64,000 bases of DNA from Alistipes putredinis DSM 17216 (GCF_000154465.1 NZ_DS499577.1:742013-806012), one strand, 5' to 3'. Positions 8,437 through 17,920 are shown, numbered from the stretch's first letter. The notes: generated by a model not told the origin, from the letters alone. Made by a program: numbers and translations.

Positions 8437-9408
8437 TTATTTGTTGCGTCCGATCAGGCTGCCGGCGTACTCCCGCAGGCGGGCCGTGCCTTCCGATTGT
8501 ACGGATAACGTATCGAGAATGTTCAACGCCCGTTCGAAGCGGTGGTTGATCTGCTGTTCGGTCAGACGGGCGACGCCCAGTTTGTCGAAAACCTCCCGCA
8601 CGCGCGCGATCTTCTGCTGATCGGAAAGAGTCGGATCGGAATAGGTCGAAGCGAGGATTCGATGCTCGGCGGCCGACGCCTTGCTGAGGGCCATGACCAT
8701 CAGGTAGGTCTTTTTGCCTTCGAGGATGTCGCCTCCGATCGCCTTGCCCAGCCGTTCGTCGCCGTAACTGTCCAGCAGGTCATCCTGCAACTGGAACGCC
8801 AGTCCCAGTTCGGTGGCGAAACGATAGAGGCGTTGACAGTCTTCTTCGCCCGCCCCGCCGATGATCGCTCCGATGACGGTCGCACCCGACAGTAGGGCCG
8901 AAGTTTTGAGTTCGATCATGTGGAGATACTCTTCGACCGAAACCGACTCCCGGGTTTCGAAATCCATATCGTACTGTTGGCCTTCGCAGACTTCGATGGC
9001 CATCGTATTGAAGCGGGCGAGAATCTGCGGCAGCACTTGGGGCGGGTATTCGCTCAACAGGCGGTAGGCGCTGATGAGCATCGCATCGCCCGACAGGATG
9101 GCGACGTTCTGTCCCCATTTGGCGAAGACGGAAGGGTTACCCCGGCGCATCGCCGCGTTGTCCATGATGTCGTCGTGCAGCAACGTGAAATTATGGAAAA
9201 CCTCGACGGCTGCCGCTGCCGGCATGGCCGCCTGGGGCTGGTCGGAGAAGATTCCGCAGGTAAGCATCAGCAACATGGGACGCAACCGTTTCCCGCTCAT
9301 CGTGAGGGAATAGCTGATCGGTGCGTACAACCTGCCGGGTTCTTCGGGATATCCGATTTGTCCCAGATAATGTTCGATGGCTTCCAGAATTTGGTCGTTG
9401 TTTTGCAT
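8437..9408 (-). CDS. Polyprenyl (farnesyl/geranylgeranyl-type) diphosphate synthase
   Basis: This trans-isoprenyl diphosphate synthase condenses isopentenyl diphosphate onto an allylic diphosphate. The first Asp-rich motif is LLHDDIMDNAAMRRG and the second is FQLQDDLLD; SGKRLRP near the N-terminus binds diphosphate. The start at MQNNDQIL (9408) gives 323 aa, typical of the family; an ATG at 9450 would add 14 residues. The open frame continues to 10155, but that is antisense to the ROK gene and not coding. Chain length cannot be read safely from sequence. It feeds the same pathway as ispG at 15816. Confidence 0.9.
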   Translation of the reverse strand: MQNNDQILEAIEHYLGQIGYPEEPGRLYAPISYSLTMSGKRLRPMLLMLTCGIFSDQPQAAMPAAAAVEVFHNFTLLHDDIMDNAAMRRGNPSVFAKWGQNVAILSGDAMLISAYRLLSEYPPQVLPQILARFNTMAIEVCEGQQYDMDFETRESVSVEEYLHMIELKTSALLSGATVIGAIIGGAGEEDCQRLYRFATELGLAFQLQDDLLDSYGDERLGKAIGGDILEGKKTYLMVMALSKASAAEHRILASTYSDPTLSDQQKIARVREVFDKLGVARLTEQQINHRFERALNILDTLSVQSEGTARLREYAGSLIGRNK

Positions 9409-9512
9409 GCTGAAATCCGATGGGTAAGAATCGTTGAACTTCGTCGTCATTTTCTCTGTCCGGCATAATTCGGGCAAGTTCGTTTTGCCTGTGCCTGGTG
9501 GAAATACTCCCC

Positions 9513-9520
9513 CAAAAGTA
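9513..9520 (-). promoter_or_regulatory. -7 box TACTTTTG for polyprenyl synthase operon
   Basis: The minus-strand sequence TACTTTTG fits TAnnTTTG and lies about 60-100 nt upstream of the possible starts (9450 or 9408). It is divergent from the ROK promoter. Confidence 0.45.
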
Positions 9521-9552
9521 GGAAAAAAAGTCGATAGCGTGCAATTATTTTC

Positions 9553-9560
9553 TAACTTTG
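9553..9560 (+). promoter_or_regulatory. -7 box TAACTTTG for ROK kinase gene
   Basis: TAACTTTG matches TAnnTTTG, 31 nt before the ATG at 9592. No clear TTTG -33 box is seen. Confidence 0.5.
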
Positions 9561-9591
9561 ACCGGATTAACCTGTAAAATTTATCCTTTTT

Positions 9592-10587
9592 ATGAAAAAA
9601 TTGGTCATCGGCGTCGATATCGGAGGGATCAATACGGTCCTCGGTTTGGTCGATCGCACGGGTGAAGTCTATGCGCGATCTTCTTTTCGTACAGCGGAGT
9701 ACCCTTTTTTCGACGACTATTCGGCTTATGTCGAAATGCTCGTACGGACGCTGCGGGAGCTTTGTGCGGCGATGCCTGCCGGGGCTGTACTGTCGGGTAT
9801 CGGGATCGGTGCTCCGAATGCCAACTATCATACGGGCCGGATCGAGCGTCCGGTCAATCTCTGGAAGTTTCGATCCGGAGAGCCGAATCCGGAGGAAGGG
9901 CGGCGGTTTTTCTCGCTTTGCAAGGAGGTCGGCAACTCTTTTCCCGGGATTCCCGTCCGTATTACCAACGACGCCAATGCCGCCGCTCTCGGGGAGATCG
10001 CTTACGGCAATGCCGGGGGAATGCGGGATTTCATCATGGTAACGCTTGGAACCGGGTTGGGATCGGGATTCGTTGCCGGCGGTCGGATGATCTACGGGCA
10101 CGATGGCATGGCCGGAGAGCTGGGGCATGTCGTCGTCGAACCCGGAGGACGGCAATGCGGCTGCGGACGCCGTGGCTGTCTGGAAACCTATGTTTCCGCG
10201 ACGGGTATCAAGCGGACGGTTTTCGAGTTGATGGCCCGGGAAACGGTGCCGAGCGTTTTACGCGATGTACCTTACGACAAGTTCGACGCCCGGATAATTA
10301 CCGAAGCGGCGCAAAAGGGTGATTCGCTGGCGCTCGAGGTTTTTCGCTGTACGGCGGAGAGGCTGGGAAGGGCCCTTGCGAATGCCGTAGCGATCACCTC
10401 GCCCGAAGCCGTGTTCTTCTTCGGCGGCCTGGCCCAAGCCGGGGAGCTCCTGTTGGAACCGACGCGCCGTTACCTGGAGGAGAATTTGCTGCCCGTTTAC
10501 CGGGGCAACGTGAAGGTGCTGCCCAGCGGCATTCCGGCCCAAAATGCCGCGATCCTCGGCGCTTCCGCTCTGATCTGGAACGAATGA
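9592..10587 (+). CDS. ROK-family sugar kinase (glucokinase-like)
   Basis: The protein has 331 residues. The ATP-binding phosphate-1 motif is VIGVDIGGINTVLGLVD at the N-terminus. ITNDANAAALGE carries the catalytic Asp. ELGHVVVEPGGRQCGCGRRGCLE is the ROK zinc-binding signature (His plus three Cys). VTLGTGLGSG is the phosphate-2 loop. It most likely phosphorylates glucose, which would supply glucose-6-phosphate to glycolysis and to the glycogen cluster at 56895 onward. Substrate identity is inferred from family only. It is monocistronic, with a strong terminator at 10646-10683. Confidence 0.9.
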   Translation: MKKLVIGVDIGGINTVLGLVDRTGEVYARSSFRTAEYPFFDDYSAYVEMLVRTLRELCAAMPAGAVLSGIGIGAPNANYHTGRIERPVNLWKFRSGEPNPEEGRRFFSLCKEVGNSFPGIPVRITNDANAAALGEIAYGNAGGMRDFIMVTLGTGLGSGFVAGGRMIYGHDGMAGELGHVVVEPGGRQCGCGRRGCLETYVSATGIKRTVFELMARETVPSVLRDVPYDKFDARIITEAAQKGDSLALEVFRCTAERLGRALANAVAITSPEAVFFFGGLAQAGELLLEPTRRYLEENLLPVYRGNVKVLPSGIPAQNAAILGASALIWNE

Positions 10588-10645
10588 TTCTTGCAGGGAT
10601 CGTTGCGGATTCCAGGTGTAAATATCGTCGCAAACCACTCTGTGA

Positions 10646-10683
10646 CAGAAAGCGTCCGGCCTTGCAAGGCCGGACGCTTTCTG
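10646..10683. terminator. Bidirectional terminator
   Basis: A long perfect stem (CAGAAAGCGTCCGGCC and its complement) lies between the convergent ROK kinase gene and the coiled-coil protein gene. It can serve both. Confidence 0.85.
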
Positions 10684-10708
10684 TTGTCTGGGTCGGACGA
10701 AGCCTTAT

Positions 10709-11638
10709 TTATCGCATCGGCAGCTCGATCGAGCCGATCAGGAACCCGTCGCAATAGATCTGTACCTGGTAGGTACCGGCGGTGAAGCCGCTGCCGGTGT
10801 AGAAGATACCGATGTTGAGGTCTTCGTTCTGGTAATCCACGTCACGCGATGCGGAGTAAGAGAGGCGTTCGCCCTCGAATTCGAACGTCGGAACGCTTTC
10901 GCTCGACAGCACGTATCCGTCGGGCGACAGGATGCGGACGTAGATCGTCTTTTCGCCCGGAGTCGCCAGGGCGTTGGCCGTGAGGGTGAAATCCACGCGC
11001 AGACGCTCGGCGTTCTTGATGCGCGACACCTCCTTGCTGCGGGCGTTGAGCGCTACCATGCGGATACCCCGGGCGTTGATAACCGATCCCTGGCGTACTT
11101 TGTTGTTGAGCTCCTGGGCCTTCTCTTCGGCCATCTCGGCACGCATCTGGGCCGTGGTGATCTCCTTGCGGTAGGATACGTTTTCGTCGATCAGCTTTTT
11201 GTTGAGCGTGTTGAGCGAGTCGATCTGGTGAAGATAACCCCGCATGATGGTACGCAGCGTGCCGACCTCTTTTTCATATTGCTTGATTTTGGCCAGACTC
11301 CACGAACGCTCCTGTTTGAGCCGCTGCATCAGCGAGTCGGCCCGCTGGCGTTCGATGCCCATCTGGAGCGAAAGGGTGTCGTTGGATAGTTGCAGGTCGT
11401 CGAAATCCTGCATCAGGTCGCTCAGGTTGTTCTGGATCGAATCGCGGTCGATGACCAACAGGTCGTAATCGGCCTGCTGCTGGCGATGGATGTTGTAATA
11501 GAGGACCGTGATGGCAGCCAGGATCACCGCCAGGATAATGATGACGATGCGGTAGCCGAGGATCGACTTGTTCGCGCCCTTGCGGGGATCGTCGTTTTCG
11601 TATTCGGGTTGGTTGTAACCTTGATAGTTCTCTTCCAT
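10709..11638 (-). CDS. Membrane-anchored coiled-coil protein
   Basis: This 309-residue protein has a short cytosolic N-terminus rich in Asn/Tyr/Glu, one membrane segment (IVIIILAVILAAITVLYY, about 30-48), a coiled coil of about 140 residues (heptads rich in Leu, Asp, Gln, Lys) and a C-terminal beta-rich domain (about 205-309). I do not recognise a named family; similar proteins are common in Bacteroidota. The topology suggests a periplasmic C-terminus anchored in the inner membrane. A -7 box (TATATTTG) lies just upstream at 11656-11663. Confidence 0.8.
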   Translation of the reverse strand: MEENYQGYNQPEYENDDPRKGANKSILGYRIVIIILAVILAAITVLYYNIHRQQQADYDLLVIDRDSIQNNLSDLMQDFDDLQLSNDTLSLQMGIERQRADSLMQRLKQERSWSLAKIKQYEKEVGTLRTIMRGYLHQIDSLNTLNKKLIDENVSYRKEITTAQMRAEMAEEKAQELNNKVRQGSVINARGIRMVALNARSKEVSRIKNAERLRVDFTLTANALATPGEKTIYVRILSPDGYVLSSESVPTFEFEGERLSYSASRDVDYQNEDLNIGIFYTGSGFTAGTYQVQIYCDGFLIGSIELPMR

Positions 11639-11655
11639 GGTGCGAATATTTTATA

Positions 11656-11663
11656 CAAATATA
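11656..11663 (-). promoter_or_regulatory. -7 box TATATTTG for coiled-coil protein gene
   Basis: The minus-strand TATATTTG lies 18 nt upstream of the ATG at 11638. A second TATATTTG lies at 11729-11736 on the same strand, so two start points are possible. Confidence 0.5.
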
Positions 11664-11744
11664 ATAAAAGACGGGGCAATCGCTGCCGGTTTGTGTCCGA
11701 AAATCGCAGAACCTCACCCCATGTTCTGCAAATATAATGGATTT

Positions 11745-12548
11745 TTATTTGATTTTACTGCTCAACGGATATTTCAGTCCGTGATATCCCGAAATATAGG
11801 CCTGAACGCTGCCGATGCGGACCGGCGATTCGATGTAGAGAGGAATGAGGTTTTTGTCGTCCGAAATCCAGACCGTGAACTCCGTTCCGTCCGTAAACGA
11901 GTACCCTTCGGAGGTGCCGATCTGACAGGCGAACTTCAGGGTGCGGAACGTACCCATACTGCGGATTTTCTTGGTTTCACGCCCCAGAAAGCGGTACCGC
12001 AGATGGCGGATCGTATCTTCGAGGAGCATTTCGAGCACCTCCGTTTTTCCTTCCTGGAGCGTTGCCGGGTCGATGCTCCGCAGGTGGAAATAGAGCGACA
12101 CGGGGTCCATGCTGCGCGGGGTGAGCGACATCGTTTTGGTTGTATCGCGCACCATGCGGCGTCCCTGCCACCGGGTGTGTACCGTCATTTCGGGCCAGTC
12201 GTACACGTAGTTGCTCCAGAACCGGTAGTTGCCTTCGCGGATATCGCTTTCGAAACGGCGTGTCTTCAACTCCTCGCGATCGACCAGAATCGTATATTTG
12301 TCGTCCACGTTCATTACCCAGCGGAAGGCGGGGAGCGTTTTGCCGTGTGCCACGATGCGGTACATCGGCTCTCCTTCATATTCTTCTTCGACGGTGGTCA
12401 CGCGTACGCTTCCCACTTCGGTATTGGGAAAGAATTTGGCCTTGTAGCTGGCCCGGTAATCGAGTACTTCGCCCGGCTGGTAGAGCTGGGCGCCAGCAGG
12501 CAGGGCTGCCAGGAAAAACAGGACGGTGAAAAAAATCTGTTTTTTCAT
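11745..12548 (-). CDS. DUF3108 exported protein
   Basis: The protein is 267 residues with a clear signal peptide (MKKQIFFTVLFFLAALPAGAQ). The mature part begins with YQPGEVLDYRASYKAKFFPN, the usual opening of DUF3108 proteins, and is beta-rich throughout. It is probably periplasmic. Function is not established for the family. It is on the same strand as the coiled-coil gene downstream, with about 106 bp between them and separate promoter boxes. The 260 nt upstream (12549-12808) contains no gene that I can see. Confidence 0.85.
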   Translation of the reverse strand: MKKQIFFTVLFFLAALPAGAQLYQPGEVLDYRASYKAKFFPNTEVGSVRVTTVEEEYEGEPMYRIVAHGKTLPAFRWVMNVDDKYTILVDREELKTRRFESDIREGNYRFWSNYVYDWPEMTVHTRWQGRRMVRDTTKTMSLTPRSMDPVSLYFHLRSIDPATLQEGKTEVLEMLLEDTIRHLRYRFLGRETKKIRSMGTFRTLKFACQIGTSEGYSFTDGTEFTVWISDDKNLIPLYIESPVRIGSVQAYISGYHGLKYPLSSKIK

Positions 12549-12808
12549 TGAAAAGTTGCAAAAAAGTAATTTACTCTGTTTTTTACGGCTGTTTTATCTG
12601 TTTCTGCCGACGTGTTTGCGGATGAATTGCGGAAAGTTTTCGATTCGGGCTTTACAATCCGCCGGTTCGGGTCGTCGTTCCGGGGCGGATAAGGTTTGCC
12701 TTGTGCGGAACTTCTTCCGGAGTGGTTCAAATACCCTGCCGTGCGAAAAGCTGCGGAATCGTTAAAATGCAGGAAAGCGGTGTGTTTCATCGTGCCGAGG
12801 TGAATGAA

Positions 12809-14920
12809 TCAGGATATTTGGGAAAAATCGATCTCTTCACGGCCGGAGTAGCGCTTGCGGAGTTCCCGAAGCCCCTCGTGGCCGTTTTGGGTCAGTGTCG
12901 GGTCGGCCGTCAGCACTTCGGCGGCCGCTTCCCGGGTGACGGTCAGGATCTGGCTGTCGAGCGTCGGGTTGGCGATCTTCAGGTCGAAGGCCATGCCGCT
13001 CTGGAGCGTACCGTTCACGTCGCCCGCACCCCGCAGCTTGAGGTCCAGCTCCGCCAGGCGGAATCCGTCGTTGGTTTCGCACATCGCTTCGAGCCGCAGG
13101 CGGGCCTCCTTCGAGAGCTTCTCGCCCGACATGAGGATACAATAGGACTGCTGGCTGCCCCGTCCAACGCGGCCGCGCAACTGGTGAAGCTGCGAGAGGC
13201 CGAATCGTTCGGCCGACTCGATCACCATGACCGTAGCATTGGGAACATCGACGCCGACCTCGATGACCGAAGTGGCGACCATGATATTCGCCTCGCCGCT
13301 CTTGAACTGACGCATCGACTCCTCCTTGTCTTCGGGTTTCATCTTGCCGTGGCAGATCGTTGTGACGTATTCCGGCAGCGGGAAGTCGCGCGAGATGGCT
13401 TCGTAGCCGTCCTGCAAATCTTTGTAGTCCATCGTTTCGGACTCCTTGATAAGCGGATAGACGACATAAATCTGTCTTCCCTTCTTGATCTCCTGCCGCA
13501 TGAAACCGAAGAGCCGCAGGCGGGCCGCGTCGGTGTAGTGCACCGTGCGGATCGGCTGACGTCCCGGCGGCAGCTCGTCGATCACAGAAACGTCCAGGTC
13601 GCCGTAGAGGGTCATCGCCAACGTGCGGGGAATGGGCGTGGCGGTCATCACCAGGATATGGGGCGGTTGCTCGTTCTTCGTCCAGAGCCGTGCCCGCTGT
13701 TCGACGCCGAAGCGATGCTGTTCGTCGATCACCACGAATCCCAGGTTCGAAAACTGTACCCGGTCTTCGATCAGGGCGTGCGTGCCGATCAGCAGGTCGA
13801 TCGAGCCGTCGGCAATTCCGGCGAGGGCTTCCCGCCGTTCGCGTGCTTTGGATGCTCCGGTAAGGATCGCCACCCGCACGTCCATTCCTTCGAGCATCCT
13901 CTGGAAGGTGGCGTAGTGCTGGCGCGCGAGGATTTCGGTCGGAGCCATCATGCAGGCCTGGAAGCCGTTATCGACGGCCAGCAGCATGGACATCAGCGCT
14001 ACGAGGGTCTTGCCGCTGCCCACGTCGCCTTGCAGCAGGCGGTTCATCTGGTAGCCGGAGATCGTGTCCTGCCGGATCTCCTTGACCACGCGCTTCTGTG
14101 CCCCGGTCAGCGGGAACGGCAGCCTGGTGTTGAAGAAGGTATTGAATACGCCTCCCACTTTGGGGAAGAGGAATCCGTTGTTTTTCGACAGGCGGGCCGT
14201 GCGGCGTGACTGGATACCCAGTTGAATGCCGAGTAGCTCTTCGAACTTCAGCCGGTATTGCGCCTGCCGCAGCAGTTCGGGCGATTGCGGGAAATGGATG
14301 TTGTAGAGCGCATCGCGCAGCGACAGCAGGCCGTACCGGGTCCGCATTCGGTCGGGCAGCGTTTCGCGGATATGATCCCGCACCATCGGCCAGAGGTTGC
14401 AGACGATCGTGTAGATGCCTTTGGTGCCGAGGACGCTCGAAAGCCGCTCGGTCGAGGAGTAAATGCCTTGCAGACCGCTTTCGGCCTTGCGGGAAAAGGC
14501 TTTCTCGATGGTTTCGATTTCGGGATGTACCACCGACAGTTCGCCCTTGAAGAAGGATGGGCGGCCGAAAATCAGGTATTCGCGCCCCACTTCGATCCGT
14601 TTTTCGATCCATTTGATTCCCTGGAACCAGACCAGTTCGGCCACGCCGCTGCCGTCGTTCACGACGGCCGTGAAACGTCGTTTGCGCCCTGCTCCGGCAT
14701 AGCTGACGCCTGTGATGCGCCCCCGGAACTGGATGAGTGCGGAATCCCCTTCCGCGATCTGGTCGATGCGGTAGATCCTCGTACGGTCGATGTAGCGGAA
14801 CGGATAGTGGCAGAGCATATCGCCCAGCGTGCGGATGCCCAGCTCCTTTTCCAGCAGCCGGGCCCGCGCCTCGCCTACGCCCGCGACGAATTTGATGTCG
14901 TTGTCGAGATAGTTCGCCAT
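12809..14920 (-). CDS. recG: ATP-dependent DNA helicase RecG
   Basis: RecG remodels stalled replication forks and branch-migrates Holliday junctions. The 703-residue product has an N-terminal wedge/OB domain (about 1-220) and the helicase core: QGDVGSGKTLVALMS (Walker A), VIDEQHRFGVEQR (DEQH box), MTATPIPRTLAMTLYGDLD (motif III), ATSVIEVGVDVPNATVMVIE (motif V) and QLHQLRGRVGRG (motif VI). The start MANYLDND at 14920 is preferred to an ATG at 14938 because a -7 promoter box lies at 14936-14943. This intact core helicase is unrelated to the TGA-containing element helicase. It is a single gene with no obvious operon partner. Confidence 0.97.
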   Translation of the reverse strand: MANYLDNDIKFVAGVGEARARLLEKELGIRTLGDMLCHYPFRYIDRTRIYRIDQIAEGDSALIQFRGRITGVSYAGAGRKRRFTAVVNDGSGVAELVWFQGIKWIEKRIEVGREYLIFGRPSFFKGELSVVHPEIETIEKAFSRKAESGLQGIYSSTERLSSVLGTKGIYTIVCNLWPMVRDHIRETLPDRMRTRYGLLSLRDALYNIHFPQSPELLRQAQYRLKFEELLGIQLGIQSRRTARLSKNNGFLFPKVGGVFNTFFNTRLPFPLTGAQKRVVKEIRQDTISGYQMNRLLQGDVGSGKTLVALMSMLLAVDNGFQACMMAPTEILARQHYATFQRMLEGMDVRVAILTGASKARERREALAGIADGSIDLLIGTHALIEDRVQFSNLGFVVIDEQHRFGVEQRARLWTKNEQPPHILVMTATPIPRTLAMTLYGDLDVSVIDELPPGRQPIRTVHYTDAARLRLFGFMRQEIKKGRQIYVVYPLIKESETMDYKDLQDGYEAISRDFPLPEYVTTICHGKMKPEDKEESMRQFKSGEANIMVATSVIEVGVDVPNATVMVIESAERFGLSQLHQLRGRVGRGSQQSYCILMSGEKLSKEARLRLEAMCETNDGFRLAELDLKLRGAGDVNGTLQSGMAFDLKIANPTLDSQILTVTREAAAEVLTADPTLTQNGHEGLRELRKRYSGREEIDFSQIS

Positions 14921-14935
14921 ACGTTGTTTGCCTGA

Positions 14936-14943
14936 CAAAGATA
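14936..14943 (-). promoter_or_regulatory. -7 box TATCTTTG for recG
   Basis: The minus-strand TATCTTTG lies about 16 nt before the ATG at 14920 and would place transcription start just before it. Two more minus-strand TATCTTTG boxes occur at about 15073 and 15138. The 382-nt gap 14921-15302 otherwise holds no gene. Confidence 0.5.
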
Positions 14944-15302
14944 GTGCAAGCCGAGAGCAGCGCCAAATTTAATCGAACGTCGCCGAAGCGTCGTCTTCAG
15001 CAGGGACGGTAAACCCGAGGCCGTATCGGATTTATTCGAGAACCGCCTGTCTTTGCCGGTGCTGCTTTTTGCAAAGATAGCGAAAGCTGAGAGAAAACGG
15101 GAACTTGTTCCCGTTTTTCCGAGGTGCATCCTATCTTCTACAAAGATAATGAAAAGTAAGTGTTCGGCGACCCGAACAGGGCGGAAAAGGATTCGTAGCA
15201 GAGTATCGAACTTTTGTCGATCGGATATTTTGCCCGATTTTGTCCGCAGGGACGGATATTTCCGAAGATTTTTCAGTACCTTTCGGCAAATAAGGAGGAG
15301 TT

Positions 15303-15704
15303 ATGGAAGATTACATCCTGCGGGAGATCGACAAGATCGGCAAACTCATCGAAGCCCTTTTGCAGAAGGCGGGCATCCTGCGGAGAAGCGGGGCGGGAGA
15401 GGCCGTTTGCGAAACCGCCCGGACGGAGTTGGCGGAGGCGCTCGATCTGGATATCGACACTCTGCTGGCCCGGGAGGACTTTATCGGCGTGCTGACCCGT
15501 GAGTATGGCTTCAGCGACGAGAACCTGGAAAAATTCGCCGAGCTGCTGTTCGATTTCGCGGCCGCTTCGCCCGATCGGGACGCGACGGTCCGGCTCGCCT
15601 GCGGCATTACGGCCATTTACCGTTATCTGGACGAAAAGAAGGCTCCCGTATCCCTGAACCGCTACTACATCCTCAAGGAGTTGGAGAATATGACTGCCCG
15701 ATAG
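15303..15704 (+). CDS. Small helical protein of unknown function
   Basis: The protein is 133 residues, helical and acidic, with no signal peptide or membrane segment. It begins MEDYILREIDKIGKLIEALL. A strong Shine-Dalgarno sequence (AAGGAGGAG) precedes the ATG, unusual in this genome and good evidence of translation. No family is recognised. It lies upstream of ispG on the same strand, but ispG appears to have its own promoter, so a functional link is uncertain. Confidence 0.75.
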   Translation: MEDYILREIDKIGKLIEALLQKAGILRRSGAGEAVCETARTELAEALDLDIDTLLAREDFIGVLTREYGFSDENLEKFAELLFDFAAASPDRDATVRLACGITAIYRYLDEKKAPVSLNRYYILKELENMTAR

Positions 15705-15786
15705 CGCGGCGCCGCCGAACGGTCGCCATTCCGGTTTGTGCAGGATAAAACGCGAATGTCTGTTTTATCCTGCCTTCATTTTCACT

Positions 15787-15794
15787 ACCTTTGT
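15787..15794 (+). promoter_or_regulatory. -7 box TACCTTTG for ispG
   Basis: TACCTTTG matches TAnnTTTG, 22 nt before the ATG at 15816. It supports that start over an upstream in-frame ATG at 15738. Confidence 0.55.
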
Positions 15795-15815
15795 GGTAAT
15801 AAATTCTGGCAGGAC

Positions 15816-17321
15816 ATGAATTTGACCAAGTATGAGCGCCGCCCGAGCCGTGAAGTTCGCATCGGACGGGTTGTGATCGGAGGTGACCGCCCGATCGCCG
15901 TGCAGTCGATGACCAATACCGACACCAAGGATACCGAAGCCTGTATTCGGCAGATCGAACGCATCTTCCGGGCCGGAGGTCCTATCGTCCGGCTGACGGC
16001 CCAGGGGCGTCGGGAGGGAGAGAATTTGGAGCGGATCGTCCGCCGTTTGCGGGAGGAGGGATGCGATGCCGCCGTCGTGGCGGACATCCATTTCGTGCCC
16101 GAAGTGGCTGCGATCGCTGCGAAATACGTGGACAAGGTGCGCATCAACCCCGGAAATTATAACTCATCGCACGGGGAGTTCGAAGCCCTCATCGACCGAT
16201 GCCGGGAGCGCGGCGTGGCGATCCGCATCGGCGTGAATCACGGTTCGCTCTCGAAGCGCGTTTTCGACGAGTGGGGCGATACCCCCGAAGGGATGGTGGC
16301 CTCGGCGATGGAGTTCCTGCGCGTCTGCCGCGAAAAGGCGTTCGATCAGGTCGTGGTGTCGATGAAGTCGAGCAATACGCGGGTCATGGTGGCCGCCTAC
16401 CGGCTTCTGGCGGAAGCGATGGAGCGGGAGGGGATGGATTATCCGCTCCACCTGGGCGTCACCGAAGCGGGAAACGGGATCGAAGGACGCATCAAGAGCG
16501 CTGTCGGTATCGGAGCGCTTTTGGCGGACGGTATCGGCGACACGATCCGCGTTTCGCTGACCGAAGCGCCCGAGAACGAGATCCCCGTGGCGCAGCTTTT
16601 GGTCGATCATTTTGCCCGCCGCAGCGGGGTGTTCTCCGTCAAATACCCGGAGCGCTATACGCCGACGCGATACAGCCGCCGCACTCGGGTGCAAACTCCC
16701 TTGATTCACTCCGAGTTGCCTGCCGACTGGCGGGTGATCGAAGCCCTGACCGAGAATCCTACGGCCGAACTGCGGGCTGCGATCCTGAGCCTCGACCGGG
16801 CGGACGAACCCGTCGCGGTGTGCCGCCGTTACGAGGATACGACGGTCGAAGCCGTCGCCGTCAAAGCCGCCGCCGATCTGGGGTCGCTCTTTCTGGACGG
16901 GCTGGCGGACGGCATTCGGATCGACGCGCCGCACCTTTCGGAAAAGGAGATCGCGGAGATCGAGCTGATGATCCTGCAGGCAGCCCGCGTGCGGATGTCC
17001 CGCACCGAATACATCGCCTGCCCGAGCTGCGGTCGTACGCTTTACGATATAGAGGGTACGCTCGCCGCGATCCGTGCCCGAACCTCGCACCTTAAAAATT
17101 TGAAAATCGGCGTGATGGGTTGTATCGTAAACGGACCCGGCGAGATGGCCGACGCCGATTACGGCTACGTGGGCGCCGCTCCGGGGCGTATCACCCTTTA
17201 CAAGGGGCGCACGGTGGTGGAGAAGAATATCCCTCAGGAGGAGGCGCTCGATCGGCTCGTGGCGCTCATCAAGGCCAACGGCGATTGGGCCGATCCTGAA
17301 AATCAACCGGAACGACCATGA
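15816..17321 (+). CDS. ispG: 4-hydroxy-3-methylbut-2-enyl diphosphate synthase
   Basis: IspG catalyses the penultimate step of the MEP isoprenoid pathway, reducing MEcPP to HMBPP with a 4Fe-4S cluster. The 501-residue protein has the TIM-barrel domain (VAVQSMTNTDTKDT-like opening; HLGVTEAGNGIEGRIKSA) and the C-terminal cluster domain with CPSCGRTLYDIEG and MGCIVNGPGEMADADYG, giving the three cluster cysteines. It is longer than the 370-residue proteobacterial form because of a middle insertion (about 270-380), as in other Bacteroidota, chlamydial and plant enzymes. Its stop overlaps the wbqC start (ATGA), so translation of the two is probably coupled. Together with the polyprenyl synthase it shows that isoprenoids are made by the MEP route. 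Confidence 0.96.
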   Translation: MNLTKYERRPSREVRIGRVVIGGDRPIAVQSMTNTDTKDTEACIRQIERIFRAGGPIVRLTAQGRREGENLERIVRRLREEGCDAAVVADIHFVPEVAAIAAKYVDKVRINPGNYNSSHGEFEALIDRCRERGVAIRIGVNHGSLSKRVFDEWGDTPEGMVASAMEFLRVCREKAFDQVVVSMKSSNTRVMVAAYRLLAEAMEREGMDYPLHLGVTEAGNGIEGRIKSAVGIGALLADGIGDTIRVSLTEAPENEIPVAQLLVDHFARRSGVFSVKYPERYTPTRYSRRTRVQTPLIHSELPADWRVIEALTENPTAELRAAILSLDRADEPVAVCRRYEDTTVEAVAVKAAADLGSLFLDGLADGIRIDAPHLSEKEIAEIELMILQAARVRMSRTEYIACPSCGRTLYDIEGTLAAIRARTSHLKNLKIGVMGCIVNGPGEMADADYGYVGAAPGRITLYKGRTVVEKNIPQEEALDRLVALIKANGDWADPENQPERP

Positions 17322-17920
17322 CGATTCTGCCTGCAGCCTATTTGGGGTCGGTCGAATATTTCGCACACCTGCTGTGCGACGATTGCGTCATCGACCTCGG
17401 GGAACATTTTGTCAAGCGTTCGGAGCGCAATCGGGCGCAAATTCTCGCTTCGGGCGGCGTGATGGACCTCACGGTGCACGTGCGGCATGCCAACCGTCCC
17501 CGTACGCCGATGCGGGATGTGCGGCTCGACTATTCGAAGCGGTGGCAGCACCAGCATTGGATTTCGTTGGTGTCGGCTTACCGGGGATCGCCCTATTTCG
17601 ATCACTACCGCTCCTCGTTCGAGCCTTTCTATCGGCGGGAATACGATTTTCTGGTCGATTACGACCTCGAACTGACGGAGGTGCTGCTTCAAAAACTGAA
17701 TGTGCAGAACCGCCCCCGTATTTCGGAGCAATACGTCGAAGCCGCTCCCGGCGACCTCGATCTGAGGCCCAAACAAAAAGAGGACCCGGCGTTTCATGCC
17801 GAGTCCTATTTCCAGGTCTTTTCCGACCGGCTGCCTTTCGCGCCTAATTTGTCAGTCGCAGACCTGCTGTTTGCTGAGGGTCCCGACGCGGCGGAGCTAC
17901 TAAGGCGCAGTTTCCGGTAA
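17318..17920 (+). CDS. WbqC-like family protein
   Basis: The 200-residue protein opens with ILPAAYLGSVEYFAHLL, and the central RSERNRAQIL and RTPMRDVRLDYSKRWQHQHWISL segments match the WbqC-like family. Some members occur in O-antigen and surface sugar clusters, where they are thought to be transferases; the exact reaction is not established. It overlaps ispG by 4 nt (ATGA). Its last 77 nt overlap, tail to tail, the GH2 gene on the other strand, an unusual convergent overlap with no terminator between. Confidence 0.85.
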   Translation: MTILPAAYLGSVEYFAHLLCDDCVIDLGEHFVKRSERNRAQILASGGVMDLTVHVRHANRPRTPMRDVRLDYSKRWQHQHWISLVSAYRGSPYFDHYRSSFEPFYRREYDFLVDYDLELTEVLLQKLNVQNRPRISEQYVEAAPGDLDLRPKQKEDPAFHAESYFQVFSDRLPFAPNLSVADLLFAEGPDAAELLRRSFR

